Origin: Antennarius striatus
Taxonomy: Eukaryota > Chordata > Actinopteri > Lophiiformes > Antennariidae
Assembly (NCBI RefSeq): GCF_040054535.1
Contig: NC_090780.1
Coordinates: 8,324,501 to 8,388,500 of the forward strand
DNA length: 64,000 nucleotides
Direction: 5' to 3'
Shown here in pieces: positions 1 to 50,142 of this stretch; the stretch's first letter is position 1, and every line of letters begins with the position of its first letter. The notes under the pieces are model-generated. The model was not told where the DNA came from. It did not search any database and was given only the letters and a program-made list of their open reading frames with translations. Position numbers and translations under genes: made by a program.

Positions 1-138
1 ACTGGCTATTTTCTGACGTATAACAGCTCCACGTTGAAGATGTGTTGATAAACATACTTGACAGTTCTTTCTCTATGAGTCATAAAGTTTATTCATTCAT
101 TCATTCATTCACATTCCATTCACAGCGACACCAGTTCT

Positions 139-259
139 GGGTCAGACCAGGCGGCACTGCCTGCTGGTGGAAGAACTCTGTGATGGAGCTCGTCCTTCAG
201 GAGGAACTGTGTGAACTTCCACATACAGGAAATACTCCCACCAGCAGGCAGTGTGACCC
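139..259. repeat. Imperfect inverted repeat (hairpin) at the left edge
   Basis: A perfect 16-bp stem is formed by 155-170 (CACTGCCTGCTGGTGG) and 238-253, with a 67-nt loop. A second short stem (GGGTCA at 139-144 against TGACCC at 254-259) extends it across a 10-nt bulge. The flanks also carry a related direct motif (ATGTGTTGAT near 41 and near 291). It could be the remnant of a small foldback element. I see no coding potential. Confidence 0.5.
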
Positions 260-449
260 GATCCCGTTCTCGAAGTTGTTCTGCTTATAAATGTGTTGAT
301 CAATACACTTATGCAGCTATGTGTGGACATGGCTTAATTCAGGTAGTGGTTCGGTTTGAGTTTTGACAGCAATACAAGGCGGGTGTTTTCTAAAGCAGGG
401 CAAATACTGTCAAAAAAAAAAGGAATCACCTAAGTCCTGCCACAGTGGA

Positions 450-692
450 TACTTTTTTTTTTTAATTTAAATTTTATTGACTGTATTAATCCCTGAAGGG
501 AAATTGAGACTCCACTCTACACAGGTTAGTAGTTAAAGGCATCTATATAGTGTGAACAGGCCCGTAACACACACACAAGGGGCTTGTGGGCATGCAGGTG
601 AGGGGTAGGTAGAGTGGCAGCTCCCTCGTTGTGCGCCTCCAATGAGCAACTTGTAAAGGAAACGGCGCCTCGCTCAAAGGTGCCTCCAAATG
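450..692 (-). mobile_element. SINE family B, 3' part, minus strand
   Basis: The segment reads in reverse as the body and tail of the same repeat found at 39258-39656 and 44667-45058: a CCTTCAGGGATTAATACA-type tail, a CACAAGGGG..CATGCAGG block and a GAGCAACTTGTAAAGG..GGTGCC block. The tRNA-like head is missing. It is followed at once by a poly-CA tract. Confidence 0.65.
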
Positions 693-742
693 ATCATTTT
701 CCATACTGCCAGTGTGTTTGTGTGAATTTTTTTTTAAATTTT

Positions 743-743
<1 letters not shown>

Positions 744-798
<55 letters not shown>
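744..798. repeat. (AC)n microsatellite
   Basis: Uninterrupted AC dinucleotides of about 27 units, directly following the SINE B fragment. The open frames through it (poly-Thr/His or poly-Cys/Val) are artefacts. Confidence 0.97.
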
Positions 799-805
<7 letters not shown>

Positions 806-1213
806 AGTACTATGTTTTGCATAATTCTTTATTTTGCTGAAAGTTTTATTGACAGGCTTTCTGCAAAATACTACACACTTCAAAATCATGCCGACAGATA
901 TTTTAGCATCCAGTAGATGTCATACTAGAGCAAATAAAGCATCATGAAGCTTCGAACCGCAGTAAACCGACTGGGATGAAAAGCTTCAGTGCTTCATGGG
1001 GCTTCATCTGCCCATCACTAACTATACATGGACTTTCCAGTTAACATAATTTTAGAGTGTCATAACTGATCAAACAATTTTCATGTTTTTGAGCAGAAAG
1101 TCCAAACAGCAGGAACGACACAGAAAACGGCAACGATTTCTGAGTGAAGCTAGCTGGCTAGCACCAACAGTCTGTCAGCTATGGTTTACGTTTGGAATGG
1201 GGCATTCGATGTA

Positions 1214-1358
1214 CAGTGATACTTCTACTCACGAAAGTCTCTACAAAATTTCTCAGCAGGAAAATATTGCCTCTACTTACAAAAGAAATTTCGATTTACG
1301 TTATGTAAAAACACAGTATCGGCTGATATTCGAATCTCCCACAGGTTCCTGAATGCAA
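1214..1358. mobile_element. Tigger-like terminal fragment
   Basis: It starts with CAGTGATACTTCTACTCACG after a TA dinucleotide and matches one end of the elements at 4474-5389 and 11537-12422, including the CAGTATCGGCTGATATTCGA and CTCCCACAGGTTCCTGAA blocks. Only one terminus is present, so this is a truncated copy. Confidence 0.75.
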
Positions 1359-2545
1359 CAATTCAACAATTGAAAACTTGCATTCACTATGTGAAGATAC
1401 AGTCATACAAAATATTACTCAATGTTTACTTGGACTAAAATACATTTTAACTTTGACTTAGACAACTGTGGTGGGGTTTCGTTCTTCTTAAAGACAGGAG
1501 ACAGTGTAAAATACAAGATATTTATTTGTCAATTCAAATCATGTATTGGTTGAGTAGCAGTACAATAATATCATCAAAAGGTTGACAGACAGACAGGTTC
1601 AACAAACAGACAAGTTCAACAAATACTTATCTAAGCATAATGAGAGCTCTGGAGACGATGAAAAAAAGTCCTCCGGTGTGTTGTTGCAGAGTACTCTGGG
1701 TACTAAAAAACTTCAAGTACAAACTAAAATAATGGATCACATCTCTTTTTATACTCTAAAGGCGTAACTATGGGAGGTGTGAATCAGTTGTTTAACTTCA
1801 TTCCCTCTGCTCTCCACTAACCTTTCCCCCATTTTCAGTAGGTGCATCATGACCTCAAGAAGTTAGCAGAGACATCTAGTCGACAGTTTCACATGGCTGA
1901 TGACATAACCTAATCAGTCACGCAGACATTTAGTGCAGACAAAATTATTAACAGATACTGTCATTTACGCAAACACTTCTAAAAACAGATTAGATTCTTG
2001 CAGAATCTTTCATGACCTCGAGATTTCCTGGGGGCGTTCCTCCCAAGTGCTGAAAGATTTGACACAAACACACTCTAGAATTTTGGGTCAAGAAATGATA
2101 TTATTTTATTATATTATTATATTATTTTATTATATTATTTTATTGTATTAAAAAACTTTCCACCACACAACACCATTGGTATGCCATAGTTTAGTTTTTT
2201 GTTTTTTTAATTCGATTATATGATTGTTCATTTCAATTTAAAAAGGCATTAAAAATAGCAAGCGAGGTGAATACACATTTACATGCATCGCTGGTTATTC
2301 CTGCCGGTCATAAAATTAAAAGTCTAAGACTACAAAAAAGTATTGATAATATCTTTCATTTACCTTCTGATCGGTCTGTCACCACTCCTACCCCCTATAA
2401 GCATTCACCATTTGTTGTTCAATTAGAATTTTAACACAAAATCTACTATAAAACACTCTATTCTCATTTTCTTTCAATCGATCGTTCTCGCCTTGTTGTA
2501 CACCAATTCGCGGGTTTAGCTTGTAAAAAAGAAACCTGGTTTTTT
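1359..2545. other. AT-rich intergenic stretch, no gene seen
   Basis: I see no exon-like frame with splice sites and no recognisable transposon end. It contains a short ATTATT-rich low-complexity run near 2095-2150. Confidence 0.5.
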
Positions 2546-3136
2546 TAGTGCTGTCAGGCTATTAAAAAAATTAATATAATTTGTAATTAATTCATCTAAT
2601 TAATCGCATTTTAATCTCATACCTGCTAAAGGCCCCCAAATAAAGAATTTTAATTGTAGGACATTACAAAATTGTGTGCATGACTAATCAATAGAATGCA
2701 CCAAGAAGAGAAGATTTGAAATCCACATTTTTATTGGTTAAGTGTGCTTTATAAATGAAATTGTAAAGAAAAAAGGTCAAGCACATCAGCAAACCAATTA
2801 AGCCAGGCACATTTCTCAAAAATGCAATAGGAATACAGTTAAATTAATTTCAGAAATAAAATAAAGCTGAGTCTCAAATAGGCACATAAGCAGACTCTCA
2901 ATCAAAATGAATACTAAAGCTGACTCAATACAGCAATTCACCATGAATAGTATAACATTCCTCTAAATAACGCAACTAAATAGCAAGATGCCAACAGGCG
3001 TTTCCTTTAAAAGGGTAAGCTAATGTTCAACTCTGTGTCCTTGACATGTTTTGCATTTAAATGATACGTTAGGCTGGAGGTGCATCGGTGATATGAAAAT
3101 TCTCTTTTTCGAAAGGTACAAATAATAATAATAATT

Positions 3137-3177
<41 letters not shown>

Positions 3178-3660
3178 AATAATAATAATAATGATAATAA
3201 TGGATTAGATTCATATAGCACTTTTCTGGACACTCAAATACGCTTTACATTGGATCTATTATTCATTCACTCCTCATTCATACTTGGTGATGGTAAGCTA
3301 CGTGTGTAGCCACAGCTGCCCTGGGGCAGACTGATGGAGGCGTCTACAGCGCAGATTGGCAGTACAGAATCACTGCGTTTTTGTTGATAGTCCCGTCTTT
3401 GTTGTTTTTATAAATAAACTTTCCGCCCAAAGGTCCGAGTGGGCTTGCCTCGGTCTCCATCTCTGTTGTCAGTCACCCTGCTTTTGACTAGTGGCGCAGG
3501 TACAAAGTGACGTGCCTCTGCAGCCTAAGGGTCCCTCAATGGGCCAAATTTAAAATGCTTGCGCATTGACTTGCCACTCATGATTAATTGCGTTAATTTT
3601 TGTATTTTAATTTGCAGTGTAATTAATTAATCTAATTAACGCGTTAAACTGACAGCCCTA
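2546..3660. mobile_element. Non-autonomous hAT-like element, copy 1
   Basis: It is bounded by TAGTGCTGTCAGG on the left and CTGACAGCCCTA on the right, with AATTAATTA-rich subterminal sequence. Its interior is collinear, in the opposite orientation, with 22602-23698: the GCAGACTGATGGAGGCGTCT, GGCCCATTGAGGGAC and CTAACGTATCATTTAAATGC blocks are shared. A CAA/TAA microsatellite sits at about 3120-3200. I find no matching 8-bp target duplication for this copy. It has no transposase frame. Confidence 0.8.
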
Positions 3661-3912
3661 ATATATCTATATATATACTACCGTTCAAAATTTTGAGGTC
3701 ACCCAGACAATTTTGTGTTTTCCATGAAAAGTCACACTTTTATTTCCCACCATGAGTTGTAAAATGAATAGAAAATATAGTAAAGACATTGCAAGGTTAG
3801 AAATAATGATTTGTATTTGAAAAAATATTTTTTTCCTTCAAACTTTGCTTTCGTCAAAGAGTCCTCCATTTGCAGCAATTACAGCATTGCAGACCTTTGG
3901 CATTCTAGCTGT

Positions 3913-5719
3913 TTATTTGTTGAGGTAATGTGGAGAAATTTCACCCCACACTTCTAGAAGCCCCTCCCACAAGTTGGACTGGCTGGATGGACACTTCTTA
4001 CGTACCATACGGTCAAGCTGCTCCCACAACAGCTCAATGAGGTTTAGGTCTGGTGACTGAGCTGGCCACTCAATTACAAATAGAATACCAGTTGCCTGAT
4101 TCTTCTCTAAATAGTTCTTGCACAATTTGGAGGTGTGCTTTGGGTCATTGTCCTGTTGTAGGATGAAATTGGCTCCAATCAAGCGCTGTCAACATGGTAT
4201 GGCATGACGTTACAAAATGGAGTGATAGCCTTCTTTATTCAAAATCCCTTTCACCCTGAACAAATCTCCAACCTTACCAGCAACAAAGCAACCCCAGACC
4301 ATCACATTACACCTACCTTGCTTGGCTGATGGCCTCAGTCACGCTTCCAGCATCTTTTCTGCGTCTCACAAATGTTCTTCTGTGTGATCCAAATACGTCA
4401 AACTTTGATTCGTCCGTCCATAACACTTTTTTCCAATCTTCCTCTGTCCCATGTCTGTGTTCTTTTGCCCATACAGTGGTACCTCTACTTACAAAATTAA
4501 TTGGTTCCGGAAGAAATTACGTAATTAGAAAATTACGAAAGTAGAGACCCGTTTTCTATGCAAGCCCCCAAAAATTCCAACATAAATGTTTTATAAAGTA
4601 TAAATATGCATCAAAACATGTAACAAATACATGTTACGATTAGATTATTACACAATAAATGAGAGTTGTGCATAACATAAAAAACAAAGAATAGAGTAAA
4701 GAATAATAATGACGGTCATTTACCTTTTAACTGCTGTCCCCATTGTTTTTTTGCCCTCTTTGGTTCATGCGCTCCTATCTCACCATGCCGAACAACAGAG
4801 TGAATTCCAGTCCTCCTTTTGAACTTCTCCAACTAACCACGCAATGCCTTAAACTCCTTAAACTTCCTTTTGTTTTAATAGCGTGGCGATTGTCGATAGA
4901 TTACGGCCATATTCTTTGGCGAGATCAACCAAACACATCCCTTTCTCATGCCTTTCTATGACCTCTTGCTTTGTTTGTACTGACAAAAAAACTCTTTTCT
5001 TCGTCTTTTCTTTTCCTCTTCTCCGTCATTTTCTTGGGGTCCATAGCGAATACTCAAAAAGTTAATCCAGTATATTTACGAAAAACTATCATAACACCTC
5101 ACTTGTCGAGAGCCGAATGACGAGGACACTGCATGAACACCGATCTGGCGCCACACAGAGGTGGAGTGGCATCCCTCTTAGCCAATGGGATGCGAGGAAG
5201 ATACTACGCAATAGCCAATGGAAGAGCAGCTATGAGAATGTTGCGTTCAGGAACCTGTGGGAGATTCGAGTATCAGCCGATACTGTGTATTTACATTACG
5301 TAAGTCGAAATTTCTTTCGTAAGTAGAGGCAATATTTTCCTGCTGAAAAATTTTGTAAGTAGAGGCATTCGTAAGTAGAGGTTTCACTGTATTAATCTTT
5401 TTCTTTTATTAGTTAGTTTCAGATATGGCTTTTTCTTTGCCACTCTGCCCTGAGGGCCAGCATCTTGGAGTCGCCTCTTCACTGTGGATGTTGACACAGG
5501 CGTTTTGCAGGTACTATTTAATGAAGCTGCCAGTTGAGGACCTGTGAGGCATCTATTTCTCAAACTAGAGACTCTAATGTACTTATTTTCTTGCTCAGTT
5601 GTGCCGCGGGGCCTCCCACTTCTCTTTCTACTCTGGTTAGAGCCTGTTTGTGCTGTTCTCTGAAGGGAGTAATACACACCGTTGTAAGAAATCTTCAGTT
5701 TTTTGGCAATTTCTCGCAT
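3913..5719 (-). pseudogene. Tc1 transposase pseudogene, split by a nested transposon
   Basis: This is a DD(E/D) transposase for cut-and-paste movement at TA sites. The N-terminal part (5719 down to 5392) has a helix-turn-helix (MREIAKKLKISYNGVYYSLQ), a GRPRG linker and the second HTH ending in KKPYLKLTNKRKR. After the insertion the frame resumes with a WTDESKFDVFG block (first catalytic Asp, near 4400). The C-terminal part (4182-3913) has LQQDNDPKHTS (second Asp) and WPAQSPDLNLIELLW (third acidic residue). The stretch 4190-4330 needs frameshifts to stay in frame, so the gene was decayed even without the insertion. Confidence 0.88.
4474..5389 (-). mobile_element. Tigger/pogo-like non-autonomous element nested in Tc1
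   Basis: The ends are CAGTGGTACCTCTACTTAC and GTAAGTAGAGGTTTCACTG, flanked by TA on both sides (4472-4473 and 5390-5391). Joining the flanks restores the Tc1 sequence. On the minus strand it encodes a degraded N-terminal piece of a CENP-B-like helix-turn-helix (lysine/arginine-rich start, then VDLAKEYGR). No DDE domain is visible, so movement would need enzyme from elsewhere. Confidence 0.85.
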
Positions 5720-6131
5720 GGAATAGCCTTAATTTCTAAGAACAAGAATAGACTGTCAAGTTTCACATGAAAGTTCTCTTTTTCTGGCCATTTTGACCAT
5801 TTAATCGACCCCACAAATGTGATGCTCCAGGTACTCAACCTGCTCAAAGGAAGGTCAGTTTTATAGTTTCTCTAACCAGCTAAACTGTTTTCAGCTGTGC
5901 ACAAGGGTTTTCTAACCATCCATTAGCCTTCTTATGCAATGAGCAAACACATTGTACCATTAGAACAATGGAGTGATAGTTAACAGAAATGGGCCTCTAT
6001 ACACCAATGTAGATATTGCACCAAAAAACAGACATTTGCCGCTAGAATAGTTATTTACCACATTAGCAATGTATAAAGTGTATTTCTAAAGTTATCTTCA
6101 TTGAAAAACAAACTGTTTTCTTTCAAAAAAA

Positions 6132-6147
6132 TCTCTCTCTCTCTCTC

Positions 6148-6180
<33 letters not shown>

Positions 6181-6223
6181 TATACTGTATATACTGTATA
6201 TACTGTATATACTGTATATATAT

Positions 6224-6310
<87 letters not shown>

Positions 6311-6320
6311 GACAGAGAGA
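6132..6320. repeat. Compound microsatellite TC / AT / TATATACTG / GA
   Basis: Runs of TC (6132-6148) and AT are followed by about five copies of a 9-nt unit TATATACTG, then GATA and a long GA run (6232-6320). It truncates the right end of the Tc1 element. Confidence 0.95.
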
Positions 6321-6330
6321 TAGTTATAGA

Positions 6331-9300
6331 TATATATTGCTGAGATGAGTTGTGCAATTGTGGCTTTGACAAATTTGTAAATTTGTTTGCAGCATTAAAA
6401 TGGGAGTCCTTTCCATTTAAGTTCCCCCGACCTCCTCACCCCAAAGTATATAAGATCTCTGTTTTAGAGAGTCATCTGTGTTTTCTGTGATATTGTCTGT
6501 GAAGACCAACAACCTTTTGAGTCACCTTAAAATCTTGTTTCCATGGAAACAAAAAATGACTCAGTAATAAATAAAAAATCAGAATGTCAAAAGGCAAAGC
6601 TACTTATTATTGTTAATACAACTTTAAATCTCAGACAAGCTGGTTTGCGAGATATGCTCTAGAAAAGTAATTACAGTTGGGACAGAAAGGCTTACTGATG
6701 CATATATCACCAATACTGATGTCTCGTCAGTGGGAGTAAAGGTAGAGCCTGTGTGTGTTAAAGATGCCATTATGAATCCTCTGCATGGGCAGAGGAAGAT
6801 ATTAATATGGACCATCCCATTTTATCCAGAACCTTGATCCCACATTTCCTACAATGAATCTTAAACATGTCCTTTCTTATATTTGCGTTTCACTAAAGTC
6901 AAACAACCCTCAAAGATCAGGTAAACAAATCATGTCAGTTCTCTCCTCTTCCAGCTAGAGGAGCTGCAGAGCAGACTGAAGGAAGTTACTCCTGGTGCGC
7001 AAGTCATTGAATATGGAACTCAGTCTCATACTGTATTTCAAGTTTTCTGTTGAGCATACTGAAGAGACTTCAGTTTTCTTCTTTTCTTTAGACATGTTAA
7101 GCCACTTTACATTCAAATTGACTGGTTGCCTGTACTTACCTCTCCAGTAAATGTGTACATTATGCACATACAAATATATGTACAGTATGATCAAAATGTC
7201 TTTTCTCCAGTCAGATTCTTTTCTCCAGCTAATTACAAAGTTTCAGTCTGCACTTCTCACTAATCAAAGCTACAATCCATTGACATGAAGTGAGGACTGC
7301 AATCAGCATTAATGGCAAGCACTTTCAATAGAAATCATCAGCTCCACACTGGCAGTTAAGAACTGTCTGAATTGATAACACAGATTAATGTGCCGCAATA
7401 CTACAAAATAAATGTCTGAAAACCAGTCCAATGCATGAAAAATGTATGGGCTTTTATGCTTCCGGCTCTGACTCTTTGAATTATTTATTTGCAAAGAGCC
7501 TATTTTTAGGTTCTAGTCAGAGTCAACCTCCACTAAACGCATGAGCAATGGTGCAATTTTGATTTTTGGAGACTTTCCTTTGACAAAACTAAACCTAAAT
7601 ACATTTTTTGGTGAATCCTGGATTTCATTCTGTGGATATTTAAGTTCTCTAAAATAGCAGAACATGGAGATCAAACTGACTTTGCTTTGAATTTAATAAC
7701 AAAACTCACAGACTTATCTTAAGTAAATGAAAATTTAAAAAAACAACAATCACAAATTTAAACATTTTATTTATCAAAAAAATTTTTTAGATTAGATGTG
7801 TAATCATCTTTCAATTCAAGTAAAATTGGAACAAAACTCCCCAGATTTAATCAATGTAAATTTTAACATTACAATCCAAAAGCAGAACCACCATTTCTTT
7901 GTCCATAAACAGACTGCAAAAAAACAACAACAAATCCTTACATGGGAATGTTTTACTTCTAATTTCTTTGTCTTTGTTAATGTAATATTTATTAATGTGT
8001 CGCTGTTATTATTGTGCATTTTTTTCTTTCAGTCTGTTTTGTTTATTTCAGTTACCTCAAGTATAACCTGAGGACTTTGGAGGGACATATCCTACATAAT
8101 GCCACTGCTAAATATTTAAAGAGCGTAGTGATGATGTCTTTTGTAGAATTAAAAATCAAACATCAGCTTTTATGATACTTTCATCAAATTGTTCATGATT
8201 TCTATGTGGTTTACAAGTTACATTTGATATTATGCTGGAAGTCTCGTGACCAGGGTTAGACTCCCACAAAGCATTCAAGAGTCAAACAAGAGATCAACAA
8301 GTCAGTTGCTAACAGCCTAGTTATCGATGCTACTGCAAAAACAAGTGGAAATTGCTCTTAGTAAATGAAAATAAATTGTTCCCAATGAAGACCCATTTCG
8401 TTAACCCCCTCTGAAGTAAATTGTAATTGTTTAATTGTTAAAGAGAGACAAGATGAAAGTGTCTGCGTGTGTGTTTTTGTGTGTGTGGGTGGGGGAGGGT
8501 GTCTGTGTGTAATTGACAGCAGCTAGTGAGGTAAACACACAAACGTTGTCTGTCATGTAGCAGACAGCAGGTATGTTTAGATGCTGTTTAATGTGCTGCT
8601 AATTAAGCCTCACATTGACGTCAGAGAGGCATTCTCTCAGTGTGTTTGTTTGTCGGCTCATTTAGTGATCTGAGGTGACGGACCAGAATTGTGTTCTTGT
8701 TTGTAAGGTAGATAAAGAGGAATCTTTAACACAGGGATTCTGTTAATAACCTCAGTACAAGCAACTCAACTCAAACTGTGCCCTGAAAGAAGCATCTTTT
8801 TTTTTCTTAAATAAAGGAGCTTTGTTGTCACATACAAATATGCGGTAACAATAACTAGTACAATGTATGATATTATGTGCTAGAAGGATCACATCTATGC
8901 AATTTAATTTAAGATGAATTTAAGATGAAAACCCCACCAACAAAATGTTGGATGGCTGTCACACCTATCAGAAAACACTCAGTGTTCATCCATCCATCCA
9001 TCCATCCATCCATCAAAAATGTTCATGTTTGTGTGATGTCAAATACGTTGACCAACAACCAAAAATAACCCAAACTCAACCCAAAAATATTTTGTTTATT
9101 AATTATTTTGGACGAACAGCAAGTTGTTTGGCCTTTATTCCAAATTGATCAAAATAGTTTATATGATTATATTTGACTAAGGTGACCTTTGCTATATCCC
9201 GTAGCAGAAAATCAAGAAAGCACACAATGTGATTTCAGTGGAACTTACTGAACATATATGTAGATTTCCAAACTTGAACTGTAAAATGTGTAAATTATGA

Positions 9301-9363
9301 TGCATTAAATTGAAACAGGATGGTTTTGGTCCCTATATTTTGAGAGGTAGCCTACAACTACAT
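6331..9363. other. Intergenic stretch 3' of ppp1r1a
   Basis: Largely unique AT-rich sequence with a short CCAT run (about 8989-9014). On the plus strand, 6957-7051 resembles a lone terminal exon: a pyrimidine-rich tract ending in CAG, then a 32-codon frame starting LEELQSRLKEV and a TGA. I cannot connect it to a gene. Nothing else gene-like was recognised. Confidence 0.45.
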
Positions 9364-9369
9364 TTTATT
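9364..9369 (-). promoter_or_regulatory. Candidate poly(A) signal of ppp1r1a
   Basis: AATAAA on the minus strand, 405 nt past the stop codon at 9774. It is the first canonical hexamer I found downstream in the 3' UTR direction. Others occur further on, near 9095 and 9130. Confidence 0.4.
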
Positions 9370-9773
9370 GCATTGTGAAGGATTTGCTGAAGTCATGGCA
9401 CCTATTTAATGACAGAAATTGTCTGAAAGGATTGTAAATAGAGCATGTGTGTCCACTGAGCAGTGAAGGGGACATTGTGAGTCATTGTAGCTCATGATAA
9501 CAAATGTGTGACTGACTCTTCTGTTGTTTTCCTTTCTTTTTGTGCATGGGAATTTGTATAAATCAAATATATTACAATGTAATAATTGCCCCTTGATTCT
9601 GGATTTTTGTAGAAACCTTTGTTCTTGCTTTTGTCTTGGTAACTAAGGCCAACCTGTGTAGGAAAGCAGATGCCCTGCTGGATCTAAAAACTGAATCTGC
9701 AGATGCAAACTCCTGCCATTGCATTCGGCTGGCTGAGCAGATTGAGCAGCATTGTGGTGTAGAGAAAAACACT

Positions 9774-48212
<38,439 letters not shown>

Positions 48213-48417
48213 GGCTGCCAAATCTTTCAGAGAGGATGACACAACGAAGTGGAGTAAGATGTGATGATCCGTGGGAGAAAAGGTTAAAGACTGATCGAAG
48301 CAGGGAATGCAAATTAGTGCACTTCAACCTAGGGAAAACTGATTACTCTTGTAAGCTTTAATTAAATTATCTATTATTTCTTCTTTATGTTTTAACACAG
48401 CTTCCTCTGATGATGCC

Positions 48418-48550
48418 CTATTTATAGTCTACTCTATATTTCCTATCCTCAGCTGGTGTCTTCTCGTGCTTCTCTCTCCTTCTCTCCTGGCTCTCATCGC
48501 TGAGGCAAGGGCGTTCTGGGATAGGAAAACCTCTCCTTCACTCTCATTGG
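48418..48550 (-). promoter_or_regulatory. ppp1r1a: Candidate core promoter of ppp1r1a (TATA and CCAAT)
   Basis: The minus strand has CTATAAATAG at 48427-48418, 206-215 nt upstream of the ATG, and CCAAT at 48550-48546 about 120 nt further upstream. If the TATA box is used, transcription would start near 48390 and give a 5' UTR of about 180 nt. The position is inferred from sequence only. Confidence 0.5.
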
Positions 48551-50005
48551 CTGCGTCTGACACCACTCGTACAAGTCCCACCCTCTAGTCGCATTTCTTC
48601 TTGCCTGCATTGGATGTCTGGGATCAGGGCTGTGCTGGAGCAAGGCCCTGCACACAGGGGAGAGAGAGAATTGCAAAGACATCTCTCTCTATCAACGCAT
48701 GTGGAAGGAAGACTGCAGGATTCAGCTTCTTCTTCAAGGGGAAATATTTTTAAAAATCACCATCCTACATATTTTATGTCAACATGGTGTTTCAGACAAA
48801 GAAGGAGGCATGTACACTGTGACTCACTCTCTTGCACACACTTAAAATGTAAAACCAGTTAAATTTTTATCTGCATTGGTTTACCAGCATTTTTACCCAG
48901 ATCATGAAGTAAATTTTACAGACAAATTTAAGATACAGCTATGAAAAATATTTTTTATTTTATATCTAACTTAGCTTGTTTCTGGTCAAAACAATTTTTA
49001 TTGATCTCATGGTCTCGTGTGATTGGCCCTCCATCACACGTCTACAGGGCCCTGATATCTGACACCAGCAAGTCACCATATGTCTGCTGTTTTGTTCCAG
49101 ATTTTCAATAGCCTTGTAGGTGTGTGTAAATAGTTCCATTCTGTGAAGCTTGAACCTTCTATATCAAAGTTGTCATTTTACACTGAAATATTAAAGAACA
49201 TTTAATTTTAGTGTATATGTCTACATTATTATTAATATACAGTTATCTTTTCCAGTCCTGACTCCTCATTTAGGAAATAGATGAGCAGATCTTTTTGCAG
49301 TTTTCTTCAGACACTGACAAGTAGCTTTAGAGAAGATTTAATATATTTCGATGTCTGTAGACTGGAGAAACAATGAGGATGTCTGAGGAGATCTGGGCTT
49401 TGTGTTTTGGATTACAGTTGAAAATAAACATTTCACCTAAAATCATGAAACCAAATCACTGCCATTAATTTGTCTTCACCATCAAACTTTTAATTTATCA
49501 AACTAATTAAAAGTAAATTTCAGCATCAGCTATCTCGTACCAACTTTAAAAAATGGATTAGCTTAGTACAGTAGCTGGCAAGTGCCACAAGTGTGTAGAT
49601 TTCTAATGTTTAACACCGTTTTCAAATTCATGATATAAAGTATGGCCCCCAGGCCAAAACTGTTCAATAATGTTTTCATTCTCACCGAAAAGCATTTGCA
49701 CCTAAAAAGTAAGAAAATGTACATCTATTTTTAATCTTTTGTCATAAAAGGGAATTTTAACAGGAACACTGAGGACAGCTGAGTGGAGCATCTTGGGTCA
49801 TACAAACCCCAGCAGGGTGTTTACACAGTCATCTTATGTGTGGATGAGCAAAGGAAACAGATACTTAGAGAAAAGGGAAGTTTTCCTGTCTGCATGACAT
49901 GTTTTTATCATATGAAATGTAATCTGGTGGTGGTCTTAGCACATAAATGTAATTATCTTTCACTGAAACACATACACACACTTAAAATTAGATTTAAAAA
50001 TCATT
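48551..50005. other. Upstream flank of ppp1r1a
   Basis: No exon or transposon recognised up to the RTE target duplication. Possible distal promoter sequence. Confidence 0.4.
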
Positions 50006-50142
50006 AGTATTAAAGTCAAGAATGTAGCCGCAAGAGGACACAAGCCAGTGTCTTATTGTGCTGGTCCCAAGCCCGGATTAATACAGAGTGTTGTGTCAGG
50101 AAGGGCATCCGACGTAAAACTTTTGCCAAATCAAACATGGGA

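Larger units (their letters stand above)
3678..6131 (-). mobile_element. Tc1-type DNA transposon, minus strand, interrupted
   Basis: The left end CTACCGTTCAAAATTTTGAG follows TA, and CACCCAGACAATTTTGTG is typical of a widespread fish Tc1 family. The transposase remnants lie on the minus strand. A 916-bp Tigger-like element is inserted at a TA at 4472-4473. The right terminus has been lost: homology stops where the TC/AT/GA microsatellite begins at about 6132. Confidence 0.88.

Noticed and set aside
49783..50007. 74-codon plus-strand frame upstream of RTE copy 3
   Set aside because: No recognisable motif and no splice context; length is within chance expectation.
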